A program made the translations under genes and the position numbers. Shown in pieces: positions 51,714 to 59,734 of a stretch of 60,130 nt of DNA (position 1 is its first letter; each line of letters starts with the position of its first letter). The notes under the pieces are model-generated. The model saw only the letters and a list, made by a program, of their open reading frames with translations, did not search any database and was not told the DNA's origin. Location of the stretch: NCBI GenBank assembly GCA_947383275.1, contig CANDCW010000006.1, forward strand, positions 1-60,130, written 5' to 3'. Origin of the DNA: an uncultured Bacillota bacterium. GTDB taxonomy: Bacteria; Bacillota; Clostridia; Oscillospirales; Oscillospiraceae.

Positions 51714-53090
51714 ATGGAACTAAAAACAAAAGCCCGGCTCGCTATGGGCGCGTTCCTCACCGCTTGCCTCGTCCCCTCAGCAGGAATGCTGTTCGTCCCG
51801 GAGGGGCCAGCCGCCGCCAACCAGCAGCTGGCCCCTCCCCCGTCCCTAACCCGGGAGGACGGCTCTTTCAACCCGGAGGTGCTCCAGGAGGCCACTGACT
51901 ACATTGCCGGCCACTTCGCTTTCCGCCAGCATCTGATTACGGCGGACGCCGCTCTGAATGCCGCGGTATTCCGCGTCTCCGCTGAGGATGACGTGGTGCT
52001 TGGAAAAGACGGCTGGCTGTTCTACGCCGAGACGGTAGACAACCATCTGCATACCAACCAGCTCTCTGACCGGCAGCTGTGGGCCGGGGCCCACACCTTG
52101 GCGCTGGTCCAGGAGTATCTCCAAAGCCGGGGGGCGCGCCTTTTGTTTACAGTTGCCCCCAACAAAGCCACGATCTATCCAGAGTATCTGCCCAATGTGG
52201 GCACGCCGCTGGAGGATAAAGGCAATCTGGACCGGTTTATCCCCCTGCTTGCCACAGAGGGCGTTCCATATGCCGATCTGCGCACGCCGCTCCAAGGCGA
52301 GCGTGTCTCCCTATACTTTCGCCGGGACTCCCATTGGAATACCTTGGGCGCGGCTCTGGCCCAGAAGACCCTGCTCACATCTCTGGACAAGGAATTTGAA
52401 CCATTTTGGCTCTCCCGTTCTCAGTCCGTCCTTAGCGGCCGCCCGGGCGACTTGTATGAAATGCTCTACCCCACCGGGCATGCTCAGGACTGGGACGCAA
52501 GATTTGACAGGGAATTTACCTTTACCCATGTCCGCCAGCCAAGAGGCCCCGATGATCAGCGCATTGAGACGGAAAACCCTGCCAAAACCGGTTCCCTGCT
52601 CATGTTTCGGGATTCCTTTGGCAACAGCCTCTACCCCTTCCTGGCAGAAGAGTATGGCAGCGCCTTATTTTCCCGGTCCATGCCCTGGCAGCTGGCGCTG
52701 CTGGACCAGTCCGGAGCGGACACGGTGGTCATTGAACTGGTGGAACGCAACCTCGGTTACTTAACCAAACATGCCCCTGTCTTCCCTGCTCCGGCGCGGC
52801 AGTTAAACGGCGTACCGCCTCAGGGACAGGGGGAGGGACAGCTTGCTGTCTCAGAATCCCACCCGCTGGAGAAACACCTCCGCCTGGAAGGCTGGCTCAC
52901 CTGGGCGGACCCGGACTCCCCTATCTACGTCCAGTTTGGAGGCAGCCTCTATGAGGCGAGCCCTGCCGGAATCTCCGGCAAGGGAATTCCTTTTACGATC
53001 TATGTTCCCCAGGGAACTCCCCTGGAAAACGCTTCTGTGCTTTGTATGCAGCAGGGTGCGCTGTGCGCGCTGCCGCTTACCATTCAGTAA
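51714..53090 (+). CDS. DHHW/AlgJ-like acetyltransferase partner protein
   Basis: About 458 residues. N-terminal hydrophobic anchor (ARLAMGAFLTACLVPSAGML), then an SGNH-like domain with VVLGKDGWLFYAE, YFRRDSHWNTLGAALAQK (Asp/His pair) and LLMFRDSFGNSLYPFLAEEY (Ser). This is the AlgJ/AlgX-type partner that places the acetyl group on an extracellular polysaccharide. It follows the MBOAT gene by 15 bases. The ATG at 51714 is behind AGGTGGTG; GTG codons 3-4 codons upstream are alternatives. Confidence 0.88.
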   Translation: MELKTKARLAMGAFLTACLVPSAGMLFVPEGPAAANQQLAPPPSLTREDGSFNPEVLQEATDYIAGHFAFRQHLITADAALNAAVFRVSAEDDVVLGKDGWLFYAETVDNHLHTNQLSDRQLWAGAHTLALVQEYLQSRGARLLFTVAPNKATIYPEYLPNVGTPLEDKGNLDRFIPLLATEGVPYADLRTPLQGERVSLYFRRDSHWNTLGAALAQKTLLTSLDKEFEPFWLSRSQSVLSGRPGDLYEMLYPTGHAQDWDARFDREFTFTHVRQPRGPDDQRIETENPAKTGSLLMFRDSFGNSLYPFLAEEYGSALFSRSMPWQLALLDQSGADTVVIELVERNLGYLTKHAPVFPAPARQLNGVPPQGQGEGQLAVSESHPLEKHLRLEGWLTWADPDSPIYVQFGGSLYEASPAGISGKGIPFTIYVPQGTPLENASVLCMQQGALCALPLTIQ

Positions 53091-53111
53091 TGTTGGAAAG
53101 GACCGATTGAA

Positions 53112-53723
53112 ATGAACAAGCGAACCCTGTTCCCTTGGCTGCTGGCCGGAGCTCTCGCCCTATCCGCCTGCGGCGGCGCGCCCACCCCGGCGGCCTCCAG
53201 CGTCCCCCAGCCCCCGGCTCAGAGCACATCCCAGGAGCCCGCTCAAAGCGCTATGGCTCCTGTTGTCACAGCCCCGGAGGCCGTCACCCCCGCTGCCAGC
53301 GAGCCCGGCGGCTCTTCCGCATCCTCCCAGGCGCAGCCTGATGCTTCCCAGCCGGACGCCAGCCAGGCTCCGGAGGCGCCCCCGGCCGTGGTAACCAAAC
53401 CCAAGCCGAAGCCCACCCCTGCTCCTAAGCCCGAACCTCAAACTCCGGACGTCTCTTCGGATATCTCCACGTCTTCCTCTGAAACTTCTCCCGAACCGCC
53501 AGACCCGGAACCCGATACTAAGCCCGCCCCCACCAAGGCGGATGCCCAGGCTTATATCGGCAAGAGCGTGTCCAGCCTGATTGCCGCCCTCGGCTCTCCC
53601 AAGGGCAGCGATTACGCCCCCAGCTGCCTGGGCGACGGCGAGGACGGCGAGTTGTTTTACGATGGGTTTACTGTTTATACCTACCGGGTTAACGGCTCCG
53701 AAACCGTTCAGGACGTGGTGTAA
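53112..53723 (+). CDS. Lipoprotein with Pro/Ala/Ser-rich linker
   Basis: 203 residues. Lipobox LSAC near 17-20, a long linker of Pro, Ala, Ser and Lys (about 22-140), and a small C-terminal domain (about 142-203) with YIGKSVSSLIAALGSPKGSD and DGELFYDGFTVYTY. The last domain is not assigned; its pattern is a compact alpha/beta. RBS GGAAAGGA. It sits between the DHHW gene and the VanX-like gene, so an envelope role is likely. Confidence 0.8.
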   Translation: MNKRTLFPWLLAGALALSACGGAPTPAASSVPQPPAQSTSQEPAQSAMAPVVTAPEAVTPAASEPGGSSASSQAQPDASQPDASQAPEAPPAVVTKPKPKPTPAPKPEPQTPDVSSDISTSSSETSPEPPDPEPDTKPAPTKADAQAYIGKSVSSLIAALGSPKGSDYAPSCLGDGEDGELFYDGFTVYTYRVNGSETVQDVV

Positions 53724-53736
53724 TTGAGGAGTTTTC

Positions 53737-55326
53737 ATGAAAAAACATCTGTCTATCCTGCTGTCAGCCGCCCTCCTGTTAGGGGGGCTGACGGCTTGCC
53801 GCAATGGAACAGGCGCGGTATCCGATCCGCCTAATCCAGTCTCCTCCGCCGCGCCGGCGGTTGAGCCCGGCGCCAGTGGAATCACTTCAGCAGATGTCCC
53901 CCCTCTTCCAGAACCGGAACCTGTTGAACCTCCCCTGGCGTTCGACGCAGCCCATACCTTAGACGTTTCATTCCCCAAGGTGCCAAAGGGGGCGCTGGAG
54001 CTCCCCGTCCGAGGGGCCACCGGCTATGCCTCGGTACAGCTGCCCGTCTGGGAGGAAATTCCCGAACCTGAGCCTTCCGAGGAACCAGATTCTCCTGCGG
54101 AGCCTGACCCTCCCACTGAGCCCGGACCGGCGGACCCTCAGCCCGGGGACAGCTCTGTTCCGCAACCGGGAGACGCCTCTTTACCCGGCGACATTTCTTT
54201 ACCCGGCGACACCTCTGATTTGGGCACGGACGCAAGCTCCAATCCATACGACTGGTTGATGCCCGCCCCCTTCCAGCCCGGAGATTACCAGCCTCCTGCC
54301 GCCAGCAGCTCTCCCTCCCCCGATGGCGACACATCCCAACCTGCCTCCAACCCGGAAGATGAAATCATTTATCCCCCCGGCGAGGAACCCATTCCGGATC
54401 AGCCGGAGCCAGAGGAGGACCCCTTTGAGGGAGCTGTTGCCATTCTGGACCCCGGTACCGCTTTCACCGTGCTGGAGGAGGACGAGGAGGGCGCATGGTG
54501 GCGCATTGAGTACGGCAGCGGTTTGGGCTGGATTGAAAACCGCTATTGCCTAATTAACCTGCCGGATGTAATCCCCTCTATGGTGTACAACGCCACCAAC
54601 TCCTATGATTCCAAATTCGTTACCCTGGGCAGAACCATCCCCGATGTCACCGGCCGCTCCTTCTACCCCCGGGGCAGCTACAATCAGCGCCTAGGGCGCA
54701 ACGAATTTATGATGCCGGTCCTTTACTCCATGTCCAAACATATTTGTCAGGCTCAGCAGGCCGCCCTGGCCCAGGGCAATACGCTGGTGCTCTATGAGGG
54801 CTACCGCCCACACGAGGTTCAGACCACGGTGTACAAGGCGCTTACCGCCCTGGCCCGCAAAGACAATACGGTGAGGGAGGCCGTCACCGGCAAGCCGTGG
54901 AACATCTCCTGGTTCATTGCCGCCGGCTACTCCAACCACCAGCGGGGCTTCGCCATCGACGTCACCTTGGCTCAGGTCCAACGGGCCGATCTCCAGGATA
55001 TCGGAGGACACCAGGTTCTCCGCGTGCGGGAATACGAGGAATACACCATGCCAACCCCCATCCACGAGCTGAGCCGCAACGCCGCAACCTTTACCGGGCC
55101 TGTGGCCAGCCACTCCTCCACCGCTTGGAAGTCCGCCACCCTCACCGATGCTATGCGCAAATGCGAACCCGCCCTGGCCCTTCAGCGCTACTGCACCGGC
55201 GCGGGGCTAACCCCCTTGGCATCGGAGTGGTGGCACTTTAACGATTTGGAGGCCCGCACCTCCGTACTGGATAACCTGAGTGTCGGCGGGTACAAAATTC
55301 GTACCTGTTTGAGCATTGCCCCGTGA
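53737..55326 (+). CDS. VanX-like D-Ala-D-Ala dipeptidase lipoprotein with SH3-type domain
   Basis: 529 residues. Lipobox LTAC near 18-21; a Pro/Glu/Asp-rich linker with a duplicated LPGD unit; an SH3-like domain (about 225-275: VAILDPGTAFTVLEEDEEG, LGWIENRYC); and a peptidase M15D domain (about 300-525). Zinc ligands His401 and Asp408 lie in SNHQRGFAIDV, and Glu497 and His500 in ASEWWHF, spaced as in VanX. YEGYRPHEVQTTVYKAL is the conserved Arg loop. It would cleave D-Ala-D-Ala or related wall peptides. No other van genes are nearby, so resistance is not implied. It is the last gene of the operon. Confidence 0.88.
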   Translation: MKKHLSILLSAALLLGGLTACRNGTGAVSDPPNPVSSAAPAVEPGASGITSADVPPLPEPEPVEPPLAFDAAHTLDVSFPKVPKGALELPVRGATGYASVQLPVWEEIPEPEPSEEPDSPAEPDPPTEPGPADPQPGDSSVPQPGDASLPGDISLPGDTSDLGTDASSNPYDWLMPAPFQPGDYQPPAASSSPSPDGDTSQPASNPEDEIIYPPGEEPIPDQPEPEEDPFEGAVAILDPGTAFTVLEEDEEGAWWRIEYGSGLGWIENRYCLINLPDVIPSMVYNATNSYDSKFVTLGRTIPDVTGRSFYPRGSYNQRLGRNEFMMPVLYSMSKHICQAQQAALAQGNTLVLYEGYRPHEVQTTVYKALTALARKDNTVREAVTGKPWNISWFIAAGYSNHQRGFAIDVTLAQVQRADLQDIGGHQVLRVREYEEYTMPTPIHELSRNAATFTGPVASHSSTAWKSATLTDAMRKCEPALALQRYCTGAGLTPLASEWWHFNDLEARTSVLDNLSVGGYKIRTCLSIAP

Positions 55327-55356
55327 CGCGCCCTCGCCGGGCAGGCGTTATTTTTC
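55326..55356 (+). terminator. Terminator of the envelope operon
   Basis: ACGCGCCC / GGGCAGGCGT pairs with a small bulge and is followed by TATTTTTC. It starts at the stop of the VanX-like gene. Confidence 0.75.
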
Positions 55357-55411
55357 TTAAAAAAATCAAAAAAGAATTTTCCTTGCTTGATTCCGAAAGG
55401 AGAATGCTCGT

Positions 55412-56632
55412 ATGGAACGGAAGTATTTGTTAGATACGGAGGAAAACAAGAAATTTTTAGAGGAACTACGCAGGAATTTGCTGGATTTCGGCCGCAAATT
55501 TCCCTCCCCCGGCGGCGGGTCCTACTATTTAGGGGACGATGGCACCCCCTGGCCCGAGAAGGGGCGCGAGACCTGGATCACCAGCCGAATGGCTCATGTG
55601 TACAGCATTGGATACATGCTGGGAGGAGCTGAAAACGGCCCGCTGGCGGACGCGGCTTTAAAGGGCCTGCGGGGCGAGCTCCACGACTCCGCCCACGGCG
55701 GTTGGTATGCCGGGCTCAACGCCGACGGCTCCATAATGCCCTCTAAGCAGTGCTACGCCCACGCCTTTGTGATTTTGGCCGCTTCTTCCGCTCTGCTGGC
55801 GGATCGCAAGGGCGCAAAGGAGCTTTTAGACAACGCTTTGGCGGTCTACGACCTCCGCTTCTGGGACGAGGCCGAAGGGCTGTCCCGAGACACCTGGGAC
55901 ACTGATTTCACCACCCCTGACCGTTATCGGGGGCTCAACGCCAACATGCACACAGTGGAGGCATTTCTCGCGGTTGCCGACGCTGTCGGGGATGAAACAT
56001 ACCGCGTCCGAGCGGGGCGGATTATTGACCGGGTGATCGGGTGGGCCAGAGACAACCACTGGCGCATTCCGGAACACTTTTCCAGTGATTGGATTCCCCA
56101 GCTGGAAATGAACCAGGAACGCCCCGACGACCCTTTCAAGCCCTATGGAGCCACCCCGGGCCACGGCATTGAGTGGGCCCGGCTCATAACCCAGTGGGCG
56201 CTGTCTGCGGACAAAAAAAGCGCCGCCTCTTGCATTGAGGCGGCAGAGCATCTTTATACCACAGCTGTAGGCGATGCCTGGAACGCCGACGGCGCTCCAG
56301 GGCTGGTTTATACCACAGACTGGAGCGGCTGTCCGGTGGTCCACGACCGTATGCACTGGACCTTGGCCGAGGCCATCAATACCTCTGCCGTACTGTACCG
56401 GGTAACCGGCAAGGATCAGTACGCGCAGGACTACGCGCAGTTTATGGTTTACCTGGACCAGGCGGTGCTGGACCACAAAACCGGCTCCTGGCTCCACCAG
56501 CTGGATTGGAATAATCAAGTTATTGGCACCGTTTGGCCAGGAAAATCTGACTTATACCACGCATTCCAGTCCACCCTGATCCCCTACCTCCCGCCTGAAT
56601 TATCCATTGCCGCCGCAATCGCGAAGCAATGA
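55412..56632 (+). CDS. AGE-family sugar epimerase/isomerase
   Basis: 406 residues of the N-acylglucosamine 2-epimerase fold (alpha/alpha barrel). WITSRMAHVYSIGYMLGG, YRGLNANMHTVEAFLAVA and GATPGHGIEWARLI carry the barrel His/Arg residues. The GHGIEWARL pattern and size are nearest to YihS-type enzymes (sulfoquinovose/mannose isomerases). The substrate cannot be fixed without neighbours, and no sulfosugar genes are nearby. RBS AAAGGAGA is 8 bases before the ATG. It has its own terminator. Confidence 0.85.
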   Translation: MERKYLLDTEENKKFLEELRRNLLDFGRKFPSPGGGSYYLGDDGTPWPEKGRETWITSRMAHVYSIGYMLGGAENGPLADAALKGLRGELHDSAHGGWYAGLNADGSIMPSKQCYAHAFVILAASSALLADRKGAKELLDNALAVYDLRFWDEAEGLSRDTWDTDFTTPDRYRGLNANMHTVEAFLAVADAVGDETYRVRAGRIIDRVIGWARDNHWRIPEHFSSDWIPQLEMNQERPDDPFKPYGATPGHGIEWARLITQWALSADKKSAASCIEAAEHLYTTAVGDAWNADGAPGLVYTTDWSGCPVVHDRMHWTLAEAINTSAVLYRVTGKDQYAQDYAQFMVYLDQAVLDHKTGSWLHQLDWNNQVIGTVWPGKSDLYHAFQSTLIPYLPPELSIAAAIAKQ

Positions 56633-56639
56633 ACAGTCC

Positions 56640-56663
56640 GCCCCCGGCCCAATGGCCGGGGGC
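56640..56663. terminator. Bidirectional terminator between the AGE gene and the MBL gene
   Basis: Perfect 10-base-pair stem GCCCCCGGCC / GGCCGGGGGC, 4-base loop, between convergent stops at 56632 and 56675. The tails are only modestly T-rich. Confidence 0.75.
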
Positions 56664-56674
56664 AATTCAGTCCT

Positions 56675-57742
56675 CTATGGTTTGCACCGCCCGCAAGGCT
56701 CATACCCCTGGAGTGTGGCCTGGAGCCGGCTGAGGAATACGACCCGCTTGTCCTCCCGAATACCTTGGGCGGAGGCGCAATCGGGCAGATGGAATTTCAT
56801 GGTGCCCGCATTACCCACGTATGTCTGTAAAGCGGAATTCCCCGTCGGATTTGTGGACGTGGCGGCCTCTTTTTCCGTGCGGAACGTAACCGTTCTTCCA
56901 TCGCTTGCCGCGATCACATGGCCCTGCATATCGGTGCGGTAGACCTCCGCCCCTGCATCCCGGTAACGGCTGAGCACCTCGTTAGAAGGATGGCCGTAGC
57001 TGTTGTCCTGTCCCACCGAAATTACTACGTAGTCGGGCATAACTTCTCGGATAAACTGGTAGCTGCTGGAGGTGTCGGAGCCGTGGTGGCCCGCTTTCAG
57101 CACATCGGCCTTCAAATTTGCCCCGGAGTCAATCAGGTCCGCTTCCGCCCCCTTCTCCATATCTCCGGTAAAGAGGAAGGAAGTCTCGCCGTAATCAATG
57201 CGCAGGACGATGGAGGTGTCGTTGGTACCGTCATACTCTTTTACCGGACCCAAGATTTCAATTTCAGCGGAGCCCAGAGAAAACTTATCCCCCGGCTCAG
57301 GTACTGTAAGGCTTTTTCCCTGTTCGCCTAAATAGTATACCATATTTTTGAATACATTGGTATTGTACTCCGTTACCGGACATAGGGCGGTGTCCACCGT
57401 GGCGTAATTCAGTGCCCCTGACAGCCCCCCAATGTGGTCCTCATGGGCATGGCTAGCCACCATGCAGTCCAGATGCTTGGCTCCGTGCTGCTCCAAATAG
57501 GCGTATACTAAGTCAGAATCCTCCGCGTTGCCTCCATCAATCAGCATGTAGTGCCCGTCACAAATAACCAAAGCGGAGTCCGCCTGACCCACATCTATAA
57601 AGTGGACCTCAAAGCCGCTCCCCTCCGCAAGGGGTTCCGGCTGGGCCTGCTGGCTGTATAAAACATAAGCCAACGCCAGAACAAGCATGATAAACAGGAA
57701 TGTCCAGATCCAATTAGGCCGCTGCTGTTTTTGTCTGCTCAT
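56675..57742 (-). CDS. Membrane-anchored MBL-fold hydrolase (ComEC C-terminal-like) with Cys-rich tail
   Basis: 355 residues. N-terminal membrane helix (WIWTFLFIMLVLALAYVLY), then a metallo-beta-lactamase fold with VHFIDVGQADSALVI and the metal motif SHAHEDHIGG (His98, His100, Asp102, His103), plus GHHGSDTSSSYQFI. The C-terminal ~45 residues (KFHLPDCASAQGI, then EPCGRCKP) are an Ada-like zinc module often fused to secreted nucleases and MBL proteins. It probably acts outside the membrane on nucleic acid or phosphodiesters. It is 3 bases after ttcA. Confidence 0.88.
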   Translation of the reverse strand: MSRQKQQRPNWIWTFLFIMLVLALAYVLYSQQAQPEPLAEGSGFEVHFIDVGQADSALVICDGHYMLIDGGNAEDSDLVYAYLEQHGAKHLDCMVASHAHEDHIGGLSGALNYATVDTALCPVTEYNTNVFKNMVYYLGEQGKSLTVPEPGDKFSLGSAEIEILGPVKEYDGTNDTSIVLRIDYGETSFLFTGDMEKGAEADLIDSGANLKADVLKAGHHGSDTSSSYQFIREVMPDYVVISVGQDNSYGHPSNEVLSRYRDAGAEVYRTDMQGHVIAASDGRTVTFRTEKEAATSTNPTGNSALQTYVGNAGTMKFHLPDCASAQGIREDKRVVFLSRLQATLQGYEPCGRCKP

Positions 57743-57745
57743 ATG

Positions 57746-58510
57746 TCACTCCTCCAATTCTTCGGGCAGCGGACGGCGGCGGTGTTCCACCGGCCCCCAC
57801 TCCGGCAGGGGCAGCCGCTGCATGGCCCCAAAGGTCCGAGCTTTCAGGCCGGGATAACGGCCCTGAAGCTCATAGACCAACTCTTTGATCTCCTGGCGCT
57901 TGGTGTTTCCGTCTGCGGGACAGCAATTTTCCACCACAGGGAGTGCCAGCCGCCGGGCCGTGTGTCGGATCAGGTTTTCTCCACAGTACAGCAGTGGGCG
58001 TATCTGGGTAATGCCCGTCCGGTCCAGGTAGGTGACTGGCTGGAAACAGGACAGCCGCCCCTCAAAGATTAGGGACATGAAAAAGGTCTCCACAGCATCA
58101 TCGTAGTGATGCCCCAGGGCAATTTTGGAAATTCCGTGTTGCTGAAGGGCCCCGTGAAGAGCCCCGCGCCGCATCTTCGCACACATGGAGCAGGGGTTTT
58201 TCTCCCTCCGCAGATCGAAAATGATGTGTAAAATCTCACTGTTTAATACGGTGTAGGGCACATCCAGCTCCTGGCACAGGGACCGGATTGGACTAAAGTC
58301 CAGCGGCTCGATCCCATCGGCTCGGCCCATATCCAAAGTATACGCCTCTACTGTGAAAGGCACAGGGTAGAACTCCCTCAGCTTCGCCAGTGCCATCAGC
58401 AGCATGAGAGAGTCCTTTCCTCCGGACACCCCCACCGCCACCCGGTCTCCGGGCTGAATCATATTGTAATCCTCCACGCACCGGCGCGTGAGGGACAGTA
58501 TCTTATTCAC
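57746..58510 (-). CDS. TtcA-family tRNA 2-thiolation protein
   Basis: 254 residues of the PP-loop ATPase family. SGGKDS (29-34) is the ATP loop; NPCSMCAKMRRGAL holds the Cys pair; ALGHHYDDAVETFFMSL follows. TtcA thiolates C32 of tRNA with an Fe-S cluster; Gram-positive members of this branch are less studied. GTG start. It begins a two-gene unit with the MBL gene. Confidence 0.85.
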   Translation of the reverse strand: MNKILSLTRRCVEDYNMIQPGDRVAVGVSGGKDSLMLLMALAKLREFYPVPFTVEAYTLDMGRADGIEPLDFSPIRSLCQELDVPYTVLNSEILHIIFDLRREKNPCSMCAKMRRGALHGALQQHGISKIALGHHYDDAVETFFMSLIFEGRLSCFQPVTYLDRTGITQIRPLLYCGENLIRHTARRLALPVVENCCPADGNTKRQEIKELVYELQGRYPGLKARTFGAMQRLPLPEWGPVEHRRRPLPEELEE

Positions 58511-58669
58511 GGCACGCCCCCCCTTTCTCCTGATGACATTTTACCATAAAAAACTGGTTTTCCGCAAGCAAAAAACAAAAATGAAACGTGAGATATCAAG
58601 AGCATCTAAGAGAAAACAAGAGAAAACAGGAGCTATAAAAGTTTTTCTTAAAATTTCTCAAAAAAGCGG

Positions 58670-58698
58670 TTGACACCCGGTCCAGCCCGTACTATAAT
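58670..58698 (+). promoter_or_regulatory. Promoter of rplM-rpsI
   Basis: TTGACA, 17 bases, TATAAT: a perfect consensus promoter, as expected for ribosomal protein genes. Confidence 0.93.
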
Positions 58699-58700
58699 AC

Positions 58701-58759
58701 AAAACGCTCCGTTTAAATATTGCTTTAGGGGCAAAACGCCTTGGTAACGAAGCGTTTTT
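58701..58759 (+). ncRNA. Structured leader of rplM (L13-leader-like)
   Basis: AAAACGCT and AGCGTTTT close a stem of 8 base pairs around an inner GC/T-rich part, at the very start of the transcript. A ribosomal protein leader at this place is known for L13 in Bacillota and would let L13 control its own operon. Matching to the known family was not tested. Confidence 0.5.
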
Positions 58760-58793
58760 CACATAAATGTAAAGGAAATTGGAGGTTACACCT

Positions 58794-59225
58794 ATGTCCA
58801 CGTTCATGGCCAAAATGGGCAGCACCCAGCGGAAGTGGTACGTTATCGATGCCGCCGGTAAGCCCATGGGTAAAACCGCTGTCATCGCCGCCGACCTGCT
58901 GCGGGGCAAGCGCAAGCCCGAATTCACTCCCAATGCCGACTGCGGCGACTGCGTCATCATCATCAATGCCGAGCAGGCAGTGCTCACTGGTAAGAAGCTG
59001 GACCAGAAGTACTACCGCACCCACTCTGGCTGGGTAGGGGGCCTGAAGGAGACCAAATACCGCACTCTGATGCAGACCAAACCCGAACTGGCTATGAAGC
59101 TGGCCGTCAAAGGCATGATGCCCAAGAACAGCCTGTCCCGCGATGCACTGACCCGCCTGCACATCTACCGCGGCGGCGAACACAACCACGCCGCCCAGAA
59201 GCCCGAGCTTTGGGACGCCGAGTAA
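58794..59225 (+). CDS. rplM: 50S ribosomal protein L13
   Basis: 143 residues. RKWYVIDAAGKPMGKTAVIA, GDCVIIINAEQAVLTGKKL and MMPKNSLSRDALTRLHIYRG cover the normal length of L13. The ATG at 58794 follows GGAGG by 8 bases; an ATG five codons upstream overlaps that RBS. Start of the rplM-rpsI operon, 14 bases before rpsI. Confidence 0.97.
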   Translation: MSTFMAKMGSTQRKWYVIDAAGKPMGKTAVIAADLLRGKRKPEFTPNADCGDCVIIINAEQAVLTGKKLDQKYYRTHSGWVGGLKETKYRTLMQTKPELAMKLAVKGMMPKNSLSRDALTRLHIYRGGEHNHAAQKPELWDAE

Positions 59226-59239
59226 GGAGGATTTGAATC

Positions 59240-59644
59240 ATGTATAAGAGCAAAAAGCCTTATTTCTATGGCACTGGCCGTCGGAAGTCCTCTGTGGCCC
59301 GCGTCCATCTGTTTGAGAATGGAACCGGTGCTATCACCATCAACGGCCGCAGCATTGACGATTACTTCGGCTTGGAAACCTTGAAGCTTATTGTCCGTCA
59401 GCCTCTGGTGGCTACCGAGCAGATTGGCAAGGTTGACATTGTGGCCACCGTCACTGGCGGCGGCGTTACTGGTCAGGCCGGCGCTATCCGTCATGGTATC
59501 GCCCGCGCCCTGCTGCTGGTTAATGAGGAGTACCGCCCTGCTCTCAAGGCCGCCGGCTTCCTCACCCGCGACCCTCGTATGAAGGAGCGCAAGAAGTACG
59601 GCCTCAAGGCCGCCCGTCGCGCTCCCCAGTTCAGCAAGCGTTGA
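59240..59644 (+). CDS. rpsI: 30S ribosomal protein S9
   Basis: 134 residues. YGTGRRKSSVARVHLF at the start and the basic C-terminus (KKYGLKAARRAPQFSKR) that reaches into the P site are both intact. RBS AAGGAGGA. The terminator after it is broken by a mobile element. Confidence 0.97.
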   Translation: MYKSKKPYFYGTGRRKSSVARVHLFENGTGAITINGRSIDDYFGLETLKLIVRQPLVATEQIGKVDIVATVTGGGVTGQAGAIRHGIARALLLVNEEYRPALKAAGFLTRDPRMKERKKYGLKAARRAPQFSKR

Positions 59645-59652
59645 TATTCCTG

Positions 59653-59675
59653 CAAAACCCCGGAGCCGCAAGGCT
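59653..59675 (+). terminator. Truncated terminator of rpsI
   Basis: AAAACCCCGGAGCC, GCAA, GGCT is the left arm, loop and first four bases of the right arm of an otherwise typical terminator. The expected right-arm rest (CCGGGGTTTT) is missing; unrelated sequence begins at 59676. Confidence 0.6.
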
Positions 59676-59706
59676 TAATAGTGACAAGTAACTATTTGCC
59701 GCAGAG

Positions 59707-59734
59707 GGCGGCGTGACCGAGTGTCACGCCGTCT
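59707..59734. terminator. Hairpin at the recombinase 3' end
   Basis: GGCGGCGTGAC / GTCACGCCGTC with a short loop followed by TTTCTG. It overlaps the recombinase stop and could end its transcript or screen the element from rpsI read-through. Confidence 0.6.

Noticed and set aside
53737..55326. Vancomycin resistance determinant
   Set aside because: The peptidase is VanX-like, but no vanH, vanA/B-type ligase or vanRS genes are present and the enzyme is an exported lipoprotein in a wall operon.
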